Positions 46,498-55,310 of a stretch of DNA of 64,000 nt are shown piece after piece. The notes under the pieces were generated by a model. That model did not search any database, was not told where the DNA came from, and was given only the letters and a program-made list of their open reading frames with translations. Every line of letters starts with the position of its first letter. Position 1 is the stretch's first letter. The translations under genes and the position numbers were made by a program. This stretch comes from JANQIO01 sp043585095 (GTDB taxonomy: Bacteria > Pseudomonadota > Gammaproteobacteria > Pseudomonadales > Halieaceae): positions 1,240,001-1,304,000 of the forward strand of contig CP121321.1 in the NCBI GenBank assembly GCA_043585095.1, read 5' to 3'.

Positions 46498-46543
46498 TAT
46501 CTGTATTTACTAGATATTATAAATATTTTGGAAAACGTTTCTT

Positions 46544-47476
46544 ATGGATATCGCCAACAACCCGCGACGGATACTTCGGCACCTAAACTACAATCACTTG
46601 TTGTATTTCTGGACGGTAGCCAAAGAGGGAAGCATCACGGCAGCTGCTGAGGTACTTAGCTTAACGCCTCAGACCATCAGTGGACAAATTAAGTTATTGG
46701 AGCAAACAATCGACGCGCGGCTTTTTGAGCGCGTGGGCCGAGGTCTGGCGCTCACGGAAGTGGGTAGGGCCGTCATGCCCTATGCCGATGAGATATTCTC
46801 GCTGGGTTCAGAGTTGGCCAGACGCGTTCAAGGGGATGATCAGGGACTGCCTTCAACGCTTAACGTAGGCATTGTCAATTCGCTGCCCAAGCTGGTGGTC
46901 TATCGAACGCTGGAGCCGATTCTTGAAGATGAAGACGCTCCGCGCCTGTCCTGCTACGAAGCCGATCTGGACAGCCTGCTTGCCGATCTCGCGGTGCATC
47001 GCCTGGATTTGCTGTTATCCGACCGGCCGGTACCCACCGGTTTCAACGTTCGAGCCTACAGTCACAAACTCGGTGAAAGTGAAATTGCCTTTTATGGTCG
47101 CGGTGATGCCCTGGCGCTTTGTCGCGACAACTTCCCGGCGTCACTGCACAATGTTCCAATGCTAATGCCGGCAAGTAGCACTTCTATTCGGCGCGGGCTT
47201 GACGCCTGGTTAGCTCGCCAGGGCGTTGTCCCCCGCGTCATTGCAGACTTTGACGACAGTGCTTTGATGAAGGCTTTCGGGCAGGCGGGAATCGCTATCT
47301 TTCCGGCCCCCGTCACCGTTGATGAAGAGATCAAGCACATGTACGGTGTCGAGCAAATCGGAATGATCGATGGTTTGCGAGAGATGTTTTACCTTATTTC
47401 CCCGGAGCGTCGCCTGAGTGAACCCTTTGCCCTGGAAATAACTGAATCGGCGCGGGATCAGCTGAACCTGCGCTAG
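46544..47476 (+). CDS. LysR-type regulator, NhaR-like (second copy type)
   Basis: 310 residues. The DNA-binding start HLNYNHLLYFWTVAKEGS and helix-turn-helix ITAAAEVLSLTPQTISGQIK resemble the regulator at 39356-40234 (LNYHHLYYFWQVARHGN), so both belong to the NhaR-like branch. The effector domain covers about 100-305. It is divergent from purK and upstream of a crotonase/GST pair; its target is unknown. E. coli NhaR activates a Na+/H+ antiporter, and DabB is a relative of antiporter subunits. Confidence 0.9.
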   Translation: MDIANNPRRILRHLNYNHLLYFWTVAKEGSITAAAEVLSLTPQTISGQIKLLEQTIDARLFERVGRGLALTEVGRAVMPYADEIFSLGSELARRVQGDDQGLPSTLNVGIVNSLPKLVVYRTLEPILEDEDAPRLSCYEADLDSLLADLAVHRLDLLLSDRPVPTGFNVRAYSHKLGESEIAFYGRGDALALCRDNFPASLHNVPMLMPASSTSIRRGLDAWLARQGVVPRVIADFDDSALMKAFGQAGIAIFPAPVTVDEEIKHMYGVEQIGMIDGLREMFYLISPERRLSEPFALEITESARDQLNLR

Positions 47477-47613
47477 CCGCGGCAATCTTGATGGCGTCCT
47501 GGCCTTATTTCTGGCAGATGCTGCTTCGAAAATGCTTGCTGTTCGCAAGATAGTTGCTGTTCTAAAAATAGAAAGAACCCCCACACCACCATATCTGAGA
47601 GAGCTTTGCCTCA

Positions 47614-48429
47614 ATGCGAATAAACGACCGAATTGAATTGACCGTTGCAGATGGTGTGGCCCATGTCACGCTGTCGCGCCCGGATAAAATGAATGCCCTT
47701 GATCAGGGCATGTTTGATGCGATTGTCGAACTTGGCGAACTGCTCCGCACAGATAACAGTGTGCGCGTTGTCGTTGTCTCCGGCGATGGCAAAGCGTTCT
47801 GTGCTGGGCTAGACGTTAGCAACTTCGCTGGAATGGCAGGCGAGGGCGATGCTCAGGTAAGCCAGCAAGCGCTCGAAGTCCGCACACACGGCATATCCAA
47901 CAAGCCGCAGCACGCGGCTATGATGTGGCGGGAGCTACCCGTCCCGGTCATAGCCGCCATGCACGGCGTGGCCTACGGCGGCGGCTTGCAGGTCGCCCTG
48001 GGAGCGGATATCCGTTACGCCACCGCCGACACGCGGCTATCCGTTATGGAAATCAAATGGGGTTTGGTGCCGGACATGGGTGGAACCCAATTACTGAAGA
48101 CTTTGCTGCGCGATGACCTTATAAGAGAGCTAAGTTATAGCGGCCGCGTCATCAGTGGTGAAGAGGCCGCGCAATTGGGCCTCGTTACGCGCGTCTGTGA
48201 GGATCCACTGTCAGAAGCCATGGCGTTAGCGACTGAGATTGCCGGTCGCAATCCCGACGCTATCAGAGCTAACAAGCGGCTATTCAATCAGGCGCCTTAT
48301 CAGGGTTTGGAAGACGGTCTGATTGCCGAGTCAGTTGAGCAGGACGCGATTATCGGGCAGCCAAACCAGGTGGAGGCCGTGATGTCCGCGCTTGAAGGGC
48401 GGCCGGCAAAGTTCGCCGACCCCGGATGA
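47614..48429 (+). CDS. Enoyl-CoA hydratase/isomerase family (crotonase) protein
   Basis: 271 residues. Oxyanion-hole motifs GKAFCAGLDVSNFAGM near residue 55-70 and MHGVAYGGGLQVALGADIRY near 115-134. The position of the usual catalytic Glu reads SVMEIKWGLVPDMGGTQLL. The length and the GLD form suggest a single-domain crotonase acting on an acyl-CoA other than the FadB substrate. Its stop overlaps the next gene's ATG by four bases, coupling it to a GST-like protein. 47518-47575 upstream contains loose TTGCTGTTC-type repeats. Confidence 0.88.
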   Translation: MRINDRIELTVADGVAHVTLSRPDKMNALDQGMFDAIVELGELLRTDNSVRVVVVSGDGKAFCAGLDVSNFAGMAGEGDAQVSQQALEVRTHGISNKPQHAAMMWRELPVPVIAAMHGVAYGGGLQVALGADIRYATADTRLSVMEIKWGLVPDMGGTQLLKTLLRDDLIRELSYSGRVISGEEAAQLGLVTRVCEDPLSEAMALATEIAGRNPDAIRANKRLFNQAPYQGLEDGLIAESVEQDAIIGQPNQVEAVMSALEGRPAKFADPG

Positions 48430-49343
48430 TTTTATACCACTATTCCATGTCGCCTTTTTCTGAAAAGGTGCGACTCATGTTGGGCTACACAAATACTGAC
48501 TGGAGCAGCGTGCTCGTTCCAGAGATGCCTCCCCGCGACGGTCTGGATGCAATACTTGGTGGCTATCGCCGTATTCCCGTGGCGCAGCATGGCGCAGATA
48601 TCTACTGCGATACGCGGTTGATCAGTGCCGAGCTTGCATACCGTGCGGAACAGCCCGAGCTGCACCCAGGTTATGCGAGTGAAGCGACGCTGGGATTGCC
48701 CAGCGCCTTGGAAGGTGATGTATTTTGGGCCAGCGTCGCATCGATACCGGCGCGCAGGATTATCAGTCAACTGCTTCGTAATATTTCGCTGCTGGGTACG
48801 TTCCGATTTATACGCGATCGTGCGGGTGTGGCGAGGAACGCCAACACCAGGCCCATGCGTCCCAGCGAAGCCAAAGCCGTTTTTGCAGCGCACCTGCGGG
48901 CTCTGGACGCTCGTCTTGCTGACCACGGTCCATTCCTGGGCGGTTCACGCCCGGATTATCTCGACTTTGCCGCCTATCACACGTTCTGGTTTCAGTGCGT
49001 GGTGGGTGAGCTGCCGATGCCGCAAGGGAAGCGGGCGTTGATGTCCTGGTACGAAAGCATGCGCGGCATCGGTCACGGTCAGTCGAGTGAGATTGATGTA
49101 GAAACCGCGTGTCAGAGCATCACCAAGACAGCTCCCGAGGCGCTGCCTGCTGAGTCAGAGGCCGATGCACAGTTAGGCGAAAGCGTTACCGTGCGGCCTA
49201 TGGACTACGCCCTCGACGGGACACAGGGCAGGTTGATGGCACAAACCGCCGAGCGTTGGATTATCAGTCGAGATACAAAGTGGGGAGCGGTGCATGTGCA
49301 TTTCCCGCGAGATGGTTTTGAGCTGATAGCGCAGCAGGCCTGA
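48426..49343 (+). CDS. Glutathione S-transferase family protein
   Basis: 305 residues. The N-terminal thioredoxin-like domain begins LYHYSMSPFSEKVRLMLGY (Ser or Tyr at the catalytic position) with the cis-Pro motif YRRIPVAQ and substrate motif CDTRLISAEL. The C-terminal helical domain follows (FAAHLRALDARLADHGPFLG, RPDYLDFAAYHTFW). About 80 extra C-terminal residues form a beta-rich segment not typical of GSTs. It is coupled to the crotonase gene, so detoxification or isomerisation of an acyl-CoA-derived product is conceivable. Confidence 0.85.
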   Translation: MILYHYSMSPFSEKVRLMLGYTNTDWSSVLVPEMPPRDGLDAILGGYRRIPVAQHGADIYCDTRLISAELAYRAEQPELHPGYASEATLGLPSALEGDVFWASVASIPARRIISQLLRNISLLGTFRFIRDRAGVARNANTRPMRPSEAKAVFAAHLRALDARLADHGPFLGGSRPDYLDFAAYHTFWFQCVVGELPMPQGKRALMSWYESMRGIGHGQSSEIDVETACQSITKTAPEALPAESEADAQLGESVTVRPMDYALDGTQGRLMAQTAERWIISRDTKWGAVHVHFPRDGFELIAQQA

Positions 49344-49385
49344 GGTTCTCGCGGTTTGTTACAGAGCCGCTGCGCTGTCCACGAT

Positions 49386-50531
49386 CTATGGCTGCCGCGG
49401 CCACTGTCTTCGCAGAAATATGTCGATGTCTTGATACGCTGCTTCCCGGGTTTTCTCATCCCTGCCCACAATGTATCCATAGCCAACGCACTCCATTAAC
49501 CGGCGACCGCTGGTGATGCGCTCAGCAGCCTTCAATGCCAGCGAGTCATCAATCGCATAGTCGGTCAGTGTTTCACCTTTGTAGATAGCCTTTCCAGTCG
49601 CATCGTAGAGCAGCTCGCAGCCCGATAGATAAGGGGAGCTTTCACTCATCGTTCTTGGGGCGTCCACCTCCCATGCGTGGCCGGCGCCCTCATAGATTTT
49701 GGCGGTGACCTCCACGCCCAATTCTCGAAGCTCGTTTTCACGTATGACGCAGGCGGGTAATTCATTGGACGCATCTTCGGTGCCGCGCAGGGTCAGGACG
49801 GGTGCGCCAGTGACGGCTTGACTCTGCAAGTCCTGAAAGCAGGGTCCGTAGGCATCGATATGCAGATCGAACGGTGGCACCTCCGGCGCCAGCGCGTCTT
49901 TGATGCGCTGATCCATGGCCAGCCGGGTCGCCATGCCGCCGTAGGAAAAGCCGATCATGCCGATGCGGTTGGCATCAATGCGCGGACTGCTGCCTAGCAG
50001 AGTAAATGCAGCGTAAGCGTCGGCGATCAAGTCAAATTCGGTTACCGCTGCAGTTTTCAGAAAATAGTTTGCGTCTGCAGGGAAACCTCTAGGCTCATAG
50101 TAGTCGATAACGAAGGCGGCAATGCCGCGTGCGTTAAACCACTCGGCATACTCGTGCTCACGTCCAGGCTGAATCCCGCCGCTACCGGGCACGATCACCA
50201 TCGCGGGAACCTGTTCGTTATCCTTCATGGAGGCCGGGTAGCTGAGAAAGCCCAGTCCGGTGGTCGAGGTCGCGCTGTCGATAGACGTCAGAATCACTTC
50301 CAGGTCATAGGGGCTGCGCGTGGCGAAGTAGATCGCGCCTTCTTCGTCGCCGCTCAGAGTCGTCTGGGGTGCAGGCCACTCCGGCCATTCCGGCAGCAGC
50401 GCGCTCACGATCAGGGCCTGGCCGTGTCGGCTGGTGGCAAACAGGACAAGCAGACCGAGTATGGCGACAAGAATGATCAGTATTTTTTTCAGGGGGTGCA
50501 CCTTGGCCCAAGCGTGTCGGTACGCTATCAC
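49386..50531 (-). CDS. Membrane-anchored alpha/beta hydrolase of the dienelactone hydrolase family
   Basis: 381 residues. Residues about 15-35 form a hydrophobic anchor (KKILIILVAILGLLVLFATS). The nucleophile elbow is GMIGFSYGGMATRL, with acid in LTLRGTEDASNE and His in YEGAGHAWEVD, completing a Ser-Asp-His triad. The catalytic domain would face the periplasm. Substrate unknown. Confidence 0.8.
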   Translation of the reverse strand: MIAYRHAWAKVHPLKKILIILVAILGLLVLFATSRHGQALIVSALLPEWPEWPAPQTTLSGDEEGAIYFATRSPYDLEVILTSIDSATSTTGLGFLSYPASMKDNEQVPAMVIVPGSGGIQPGREHEYAEWFNARGIAAFVIDYYEPRGFPADANYFLKTAAVTEFDLIADAYAAFTLLGSSPRIDANRIGMIGFSYGGMATRLAMDQRIKDALAPEVPPFDLHIDAYGPCFQDLQSQAVTGAPVLTLRGTEDASNELPACVIRENELRELGVEVTAKIYEGAGHAWEVDAPRTMSESSPYLSGCELLYDATGKAIYKGETLTDYAIDDSLALKAAERITSGRRLMECVGYGYIVGRDEKTREAAYQDIDIFLRRQWPRQP

Positions 50532-50670
50532 AGCAGCGCACTGGCGCTAGTCGAAAAAGCCAAACCGGGGCGTTCTTCCAGGCTGTTTTTGATTACCCGG
50601 GGACGCAGCGCTGTATCCATTGGCAAGTCAACACCGTCTTGTCTGCGGGCCTGCGGATTCGTGTCGTCAC

Positions 50671-51330
50671 CTAGTGTGCCAAGAGCCTCGCTTGACGCAG
50701 AGTGTCGGCAATCCCCGCGGCAAGCTGACGATAACCCTCGGCGTTAGGGTGAATCTTGTCCGCGCGCAGTTCAGGTGTAGAGAGGACTTCTGACAGGGTG
50801 TCTTCCCTGAGCCAAATACCGTACTCATCCGCAAGCTCAGCGTAGATATCGGCATCTTTTAGCGTGCCTGTAGATGCGCGCAAAAGCGACAGGCGCGGCA
50901 CGGCCACAAGAATTGGCGTCGCGCCATGTTGGATGACTGTATCGATCATTGCCGCCAAATCGGCTTTGACCTGTGATTCCGGTCGTTTGCGCAGGAAATC
51001 GTTGCCGCCGAGTTCGATGATAACGAGGGTTGGAGCATGTTGTGTTAGCAGTGCGGGCAGGCGTCTGCCCGCGTCGCGAGCCATGTCACCTGATATCCCG
51101 GCATTGATCATGTTCCAGCCCGTTAGGGCAGCAAGTTCAGTGGGATAGTTCTGCGTGCGTGGCGCACCGACGCCATAGGTAATGCTGTCGCCGAAGGCGA
51201 GTACCGAAGCGCCGGCGGGCAGGGGTCGGTACTCGGGCCGATCTTCGCTACAGGCGCCAAGGCCAACCGCAACGATAAAAACAAAGTTGAGCAGCAGCCT
51301 GCGGCGAAACGGTGTGTAGCAATGGATCAT
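50671..51330 (-). CDS. SGNH-family arylesterase/thioesterase (TesA-like)
   Basis: 219 residues with a short N-terminal export or lipoprotein-like signal (LLLNFVFIVAVGLGACSE; Cys after GA). Block I is LAFGDSITYGVGAP, block II INAGISGDMA, block III LGGNDFLR, and block V DKIHPNAEGY, so Ser, Gly, Asn and His are all present. It acts on ester or thioester bonds, probably in the periplasm. Its start overlaps the stop of the XRE-cupin regulator by four bases, so the two are coupled. Confidence 0.88.
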   Translation of the reverse strand: MIHCYTPFRRRLLLNFVFIVAVGLGACSEDRPEYRPLPAGASVLAFGDSITYGVGAPRTQNYPTELAALTGWNMINAGISGDMARDAGRRLPALLTQHAPTLVIIELGGNDFLRKRPESQVKADLAAMIDTVIQHGATPILVAVPRLSLLRASTGTLKDADIYAELADEYGIWLREDTLSEVLSTPELRADKIHPNAEGYRQLAAGIADTLRQARLLAH

Positions 51331-51899
51331 TGCGTGGTTACCACAAGAAAGGCGACCAGCGTTGCTGTGCCGGGGTTGGCGATACAGTGCGGCAGGTCGG
51401 CGCGATAGTGTGAAGAGTCTCCTGCCTCCAGACGCAGACGATTGCCGTCAGTGCTGACTTCAGCGCAACCTTCACTGACGGTAAGCAACTCGCGGGTGCC
51501 CTTGTAGTGCGGCGCGCTGGCTAGCTCCGCACCGGGTGCGAGACACAGTTTGTAGAACTCGACGCGATTTTCCAGATGCAGTGGCGATAGCGTTCGGATC
51601 TGGCAGGCATCATCGTCGCGAAACAGCATGCTGCTGTCCTGTCCCGACACGAAGTCAATATTGGCTTTAGCGCCAGGTTCATCAATAAGCTCGCCAATGG
51701 TCATCGAGAACGCCTGCGCGATGCGATGGGCTACGCCCAGTGTCGGGTTGGCCTTACCACGCTCTATCTGGCTCAGCATGGAGCGACTTACACCCGATGC
51801 GGCAGCGAGTTGTTCAAGGGTCAGGCTGCGCTGTTTGCGCAGCTCGACGACCCGCGCGCACAGCGCGTCGCTGGCTTGATTTTCAGTGTTTTCAGTCAC
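51327..51899 (-). CDS. XRE-family regulator with C-terminal cupin domain
   Basis: 190 residues. The helix-turn-helix (LTLEQLAAASGVSRSMLSQI) spans about residues 20-40, and a small-ligand cupin barrel spans about 110-185 (LAPGAELASAPHYKGTRELL, GDSSHYRADLPHCIANPG). This fused type senses small metabolites, often amino acids or polyamines. It is coupled to the TesA-like gene and sits 280 bp from the divergent tdh gene; a 6-bp repeat lies in its leader. Confidence 0.9.
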   Translation of the reverse strand: MTENTENQASDALCARVVELRKQRSLTLEQLAAASGVSRSMLSQIERGKANPTLGVAHRIAQAFSMTIGELIDEPGAKANIDFVSGQDSSMLFRDDDACQIRTLSPLHLENRVEFYKLCLAPGAELASAPHYKGTRELLTVSEGCAEVSTDGNRLRLEAGDSSHYRADLPHCIANPGTATLVAFLVVTTQ

Positions 51900-51916
51900 T
51901 GTGTGGCGTCCTGATT

Positions 51917-51952
51917 GTGGATGTGGATGTGGATGTGGATGTGGATGTGGAT
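51917..51952. repeat. 6-bp tandem repeat, six units, in the XRE-cupin leader
   Basis: Six perfect GTGGAT units, ending 17 bp before the regulator's ATG. Hexamer arrays are prone to slippage, which would change leader length. Confidence 0.95.
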
Positions 51953-52179
51953 CTGCGGTGCGTTAATCATGCGTTTCTCGATCATCGGCAGCTTCACGGC
52001 TTCCTGTCTCTTACTTGTAAGTTTCTACTCTTGTAAGTTTCTATTATAGTGGAATAAAATCTTTAATTATGGAAATGCAGACTCTACTATCCTCACGTCT
52101 TATCAGCAAGGCGTCGTCTGTCTTCCGTTCACACTCAGGACTGAACGCATAATCAAGCCTAAGAAAAAAGGGTATCCCA

Positions 52180-53208
52180 TTGAAAGCATTGATAAAAAGT
52201 AAAAGTGAGCCCGGGATCTGGATGGCAGATGTTCCCGAACCGGAGCTTGGGATCAATGACGTTCTTATCAAGGTAAAGCGTACCGCAATCTGCGGAACAG
52301 ATATGCATATCTACAATTGGGATAGCTGGGCGCAGGCCAATGTGCCCGTGCCGATGGTAGTAGGCCATGAGTTCGTGGGCGAAATTGTGGATATCGGCAG
52401 CAACGTGAACGACTGGCACCCCGGACAAATTGTGTCTGGTGAGGGTCACCTGGTCTGCGGGCGATGCCGGAACTGTATGGCAGGCCGACGGCACCTGTGC
52501 GCATCTACACGCGGCGTCGGCGTGGACAGCCCAGGGGCCTTTGCAGAATACATCGCCTTGCCGATGTCCAACCTATGGGAGCATCGCCCGGGCATTGACC
52601 TGGATGTGGCGAGTTTGTTCGACCCCCTGGGGAACGCTGTGCACACGGCGCTGCAATGGGACTTGCTGGGCGAAGATGTTTTGATCACCGGAGCGGGACC
52701 CATCGGTGTGATGGCGGCGGCGGTCTGCCGTCATGCAGGCGCCCGCCACGTCGTGGTGACGGATATCAATCCGGAACGCCTGGAGATGGCAAAGAAACTT
52801 GGCGCCACCGCGGCGATCGATGTGCGCGAGCAGTCCATCGCCGACACCGCCGCCGCGCTGGGTATGAGCGAGGGCTTTGACGTAGGGCTGGAAATGTCTG
52901 GTAATCCCGAGGCACTGCGCGGCATGTTGAGCAGTATGTGCCACGGTGGCAAAGTTTCTATTCTGGGTATTCCGCCGGAAGACGCCGCTATCGACTGGAA
53001 CAAGGTGATTTTTAATATGCTCACGATTCGCGGCATTTACGGGCGAGAGATCTACGAAACCTGGTACAAAATGTCGGTAATGATTGAAAGCGGTCTGGAT
53101 ATTTCGCCTGTTATCACACATCGATTGCCATACGAGGCCTTTCAGGAAGGTTTTGATGCCATGCGAGCCGGTGCCGCCAGCAAGGTGGTATTGAATTGGG
53201 CCGATTGA
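52180..53208 (+). CDS. tdh: L-threonine 3-dehydrogenase
   Basis: 342 residues from TTG 52180, which matches the family N-terminus (LKALIKSKSEPGIWMADVPE) exactly; no better ATG exists. It oxidises threonine to 2-amino-3-ketobutyrate with NAD. Catalytic zinc ligands are in AICGTDMHIYNW and VVGHEFVGE; the structural zinc Cys cluster is CGRCRNCMAGRRHLC; the Rossmann motif is ITGAGPIGVMAAAV. kbl follows 113 bp downstream. Confidence 0.96.
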   Translation: MKALIKSKSEPGIWMADVPEPELGINDVLIKVKRTAICGTDMHIYNWDSWAQANVPVPMVVGHEFVGEIVDIGSNVNDWHPGQIVSGEGHLVCGRCRNCMAGRRHLCASTRGVGVDSPGAFAEYIALPMSNLWEHRPGIDLDVASLFDPLGNAVHTALQWDLLGEDVLITGAGPIGVMAAAVCRHAGARHVVVTDINPERLEMAKKLGATAAIDVREQSIADTAAALGMSEGFDVGLEMSGNPEALRGMLSSMCHGGKVSILGIPPEDAAIDWNKVIFNMLTIRGIYGREIYETWYKMSVMIESGLDISPVITHRLPYEAFQEGFDAMRAGAASKVVLNWAD

Positions 53209-53235
53209 GCCCGCCTTGGGAGTAGCGACACAATA

Positions 53236-53310
53236 CGAACGGAGTTGGAAAGAGTCTCAACGAACGCAGTTGGAAAGAGTCTCAACGAACGCAGTTAGAT
53301 AGAGTCTCAG
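53236..53310. repeat. 25-bp tandem repeat, three units, between tdh and kbl
   Basis: Units start at 53236, 53261 and 53286; the common part is CAGTTGGAAAGAGTCTCAA. The last base of the third unit abuts the kbl ribosome site (CAGGAAG), so the array is in the mRNA leader between two co-directional genes. Confidence 0.95.
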
Positions 53311-53321
53311 GAAGCAAAATC

Positions 53322-54515
53322 ATGTATGCACACTTCAAAGAGCATCTCGGTGCTGAACTGCAAGCGATCAGCGATGCGGGCCTATACAAACACGAGCGCC
53401 TGATAACCACACCGCAGCGAGCACGGGTTGGCGTGGAATCATCGGACAGAGAGTTGCTTAACCTCTGTGCCAACAATTATCTAGGGCTGGCTCAGCACCC
53501 TGAGGTTAACGCCGCAGCGGCGCGGGGCTTGGAAGAGTGGGGCTACGGTATGGCCTCGGTACGCTTTATTTGCGGCACGCAAACCCTGCACAAAACCCTG
53601 GAGCAGTCGCTGTCTGACTTTCTGGGTATGGAAGACACCATTCTGTATCCGTCCTGTTTTGACGCTAACGGGGGGTTGTTTGAAACCTTGTTGGGCGCGG
53701 AGGACGCGGTGATATCCGATGCGCTTAACCACGCCAGCATCATAGATGGCGTGCGACTGTGTAAGGCGCAGCGATACCGCTATCAGAACAACGATATGGC
53801 CGATCTTGAACAGCAGCTGCAGGCCGCAGACGCCGCCGGTGCCCGTTTCAAGCTGATTACCACCGATGGTGTGTTCTCCATGGATGGCACCATCGCAAGG
53901 CTCGATGAAATCTGTGACCTGGCTGATCGCTACCATGCCATTGTGCATTTTGATGACTGCCATGCTACCGGCTTCGTCGGTGCCGGCGGCAAAGGAACAC
54001 ACGAGTTCCGCGGCTGCATGGATCGCGTTGATATCGTGACGGGCACGCTGGGGAAAGCCCTGGGGGGCGCCAGCGGCGGTTACACCAGTGCGCGTCGTGA
54101 AATCGTAGACTTGCTGCGCCAACGCTCGCGCCCGTATCTGTTTTCAAACACGGTAGCCCCGCCGGTGGTGGCTGGCGCTATCAAGGCCGTGGAGTTGGTC
54201 GCGGCATCCAGCACGCTGCGTGATCAGCTGGCCGACAACACCCGGCATTTCAGAGAAGGGCTGACGTCACTAGGCTTTGATTTGCTGCCAGGCGAGCACG
54301 CGATTGTGCCCGTCATGTTGTATGACGCCGCGCTGGCGGCCCGTTTTGCCGAGGCAATGCTGGAGCGTGGCGTCTATGTTGTGGCGTTCAGCTATCCAGT
54401 CGTACCCAGGGGCCAGGCGCGGATTCGCACACAGATGAGCGCGGCGCTGTCTCGGGCGGATCTCGACTTCGCGCTGTCGGCGTTCGCTGAGGTCAAGCAA
54501 GCGCTGGCCCTATAG
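53322..54515 (+). CDS. kbl: 2-amino-3-ketobutyrate CoA ligase (glycine C-acetyltransferase)
   Basis: 397 residues, fold-type I PLP enzyme. It splits 2-amino-3-ketobutyrate with CoA into glycine and acetyl-CoA. Motifs: NLCANNYLGLAQHPEV, SVRFICGTQTLHKTLE, DGVFSMDGTIARLDEI, FDDCHATGFVG and the PLP lysine in VTGTLGKALGGASGGYTS. Forms the threonine-to-glycine route with tdh. Confidence 0.97.
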   Translation: MYAHFKEHLGAELQAISDAGLYKHERLITTPQRARVGVESSDRELLNLCANNYLGLAQHPEVNAAAARGLEEWGYGMASVRFICGTQTLHKTLEQSLSDFLGMEDTILYPSCFDANGGLFETLLGAEDAVISDALNHASIIDGVRLCKAQRYRYQNNDMADLEQQLQAADAAGARFKLITTDGVFSMDGTIARLDEICDLADRYHAIVHFDDCHATGFVGAGGKGTHEFRGCMDRVDIVTGTLGKALGGASGGYTSARREIVDLLRQRSRPYLFSNTVAPPVVAGAIKAVELVAASSTLRDQLADNTRHFREGLTSLGFDLLPGEHAIVPVMLYDAALAARFAEAMLERGVYVVAFSYPVVPRGQARIRTQMSAALSRADLDFALSAFAEVKQALAL

Positions 54516-54602
54516 CCACAAGGGGGCGTAAACACCTACACTCGCAGCCACGTCGCGCCTATGGTTACAGCGACTGAACAAGCCTTTCGTTAGGGACGCC
54601 CT

Positions 54603-55310
54603 ATGTCTGAATCTGCACCGCTCGCATCGCCGACCGGGATGAACCTGAAAGTCGAGCTGGTATCCGATGTGGTGTGCCCCTGGTGCGTGATCGGCTACCT
54701 TCAGTTCTTAAGCGCGTTGTCGTCTCGTCAGGAGCAGATTAACTTATCGCTGCACTGGCGCGCCTTTGAGCTCAACCCCGACATGCCCGAAGCCGGCCAA
54801 AACCAGCGCGAACATGTAGCGCAGAAGTATGGCTCTACCCCGGAACAGAGTCAGGCCGCTCGTGCCAGGCTAGCCGCTGCCGGTGAAGCATTGGGTTTCA
54901 GTTTCAACTATCAAGACGATATGCGCATGGTGAATACCTTTCGCGCGCACAAGCTGCTGCATTGGGCGCAGTCCCAGAATAAGCAAACGCAATTGAGTGA
55001 AGCGCTTTTTGCGGCGTTCTTCAGCAATGGTGAAGACATTAACAACGTAGAGACTCTGTTGGCAGTTTGCGAGGGCATCGGGCTGGACCCCGAGGCTGCG
55101 AAGCAGGCATTAGAAGACAAAGAGACAGCATACGCCGTGCGCAATGGTCAGCGACATTGGCGTGAGGAGGGTATACAGGCGGTGCCAACGTTCATCATCA
55201 ATGACCAGTATATGGTGCAGGGCGCTCAGGACGCAGAGGCTTTTGGTCGGATGTTGGATACGCTACTAGCACGGCACGCGTCGGCAAACTCGCGTCTGCA
55301 TAATGGCTGA
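54603..55310 (+). CDS. DsbA-family thioredoxin-fold oxidoreductase, FrnE-like
   Basis: 235 residues with active site C25-P-W-C28 (SDVVCPWCVIGYLQF) and no signal peptide, so it is cytoplasmic. The helical insertion and the motif QAVPTFIINDQYMVQGAQ with cis-Pro match FrnE and 2-hydroxychromene-isomerase relatives. Its function is likely thiol redox or disulfide isomerisation; the polyketide role of the original FrnE does not follow. The stop overlaps the next gene by 8 bp. Confidence 0.9.
   Translation: MSESAPLASPTGMNLKVELVSDVVCPWCVIGYLQFLSALSSRQEQINLSLHWRAFELNPDMPEAGQNQREHVAQKYGSTPEQSQAARARLAAAGEALGFSFNYQDDMRMVNTFRAHKLLHWAQSQNKQTQLSEALFAAFFSNGEDINNVETLLAVCEGIGLDPEAAKQALEDKETAYAVRNGQRHWREEGIQAVPTFIINDQYMVQGAQDAEAFGRMLDTLLARHASANSRLHNG

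Larger units (their letters stand above)
46092..46543. other. purK / LysR divergent intergenic region
   Basis: 452 bp with no convincing gene. It holds a 9-bp tandem repeat (46164-46208), an AT-rich stretch from 46375 on and an inverted repeat (46478-46497). A short 69-codon frame across the tandem repeat (IALIALIAL...) is a by-product of the repeat. Confidence 0.6.

Noticed and set aside
18781..53310. Short tandem arrays considered as CRISPR
   Set aside because: Units are directly abutting with no variable spacers, unit length differs between sites, and no cas gene is present.
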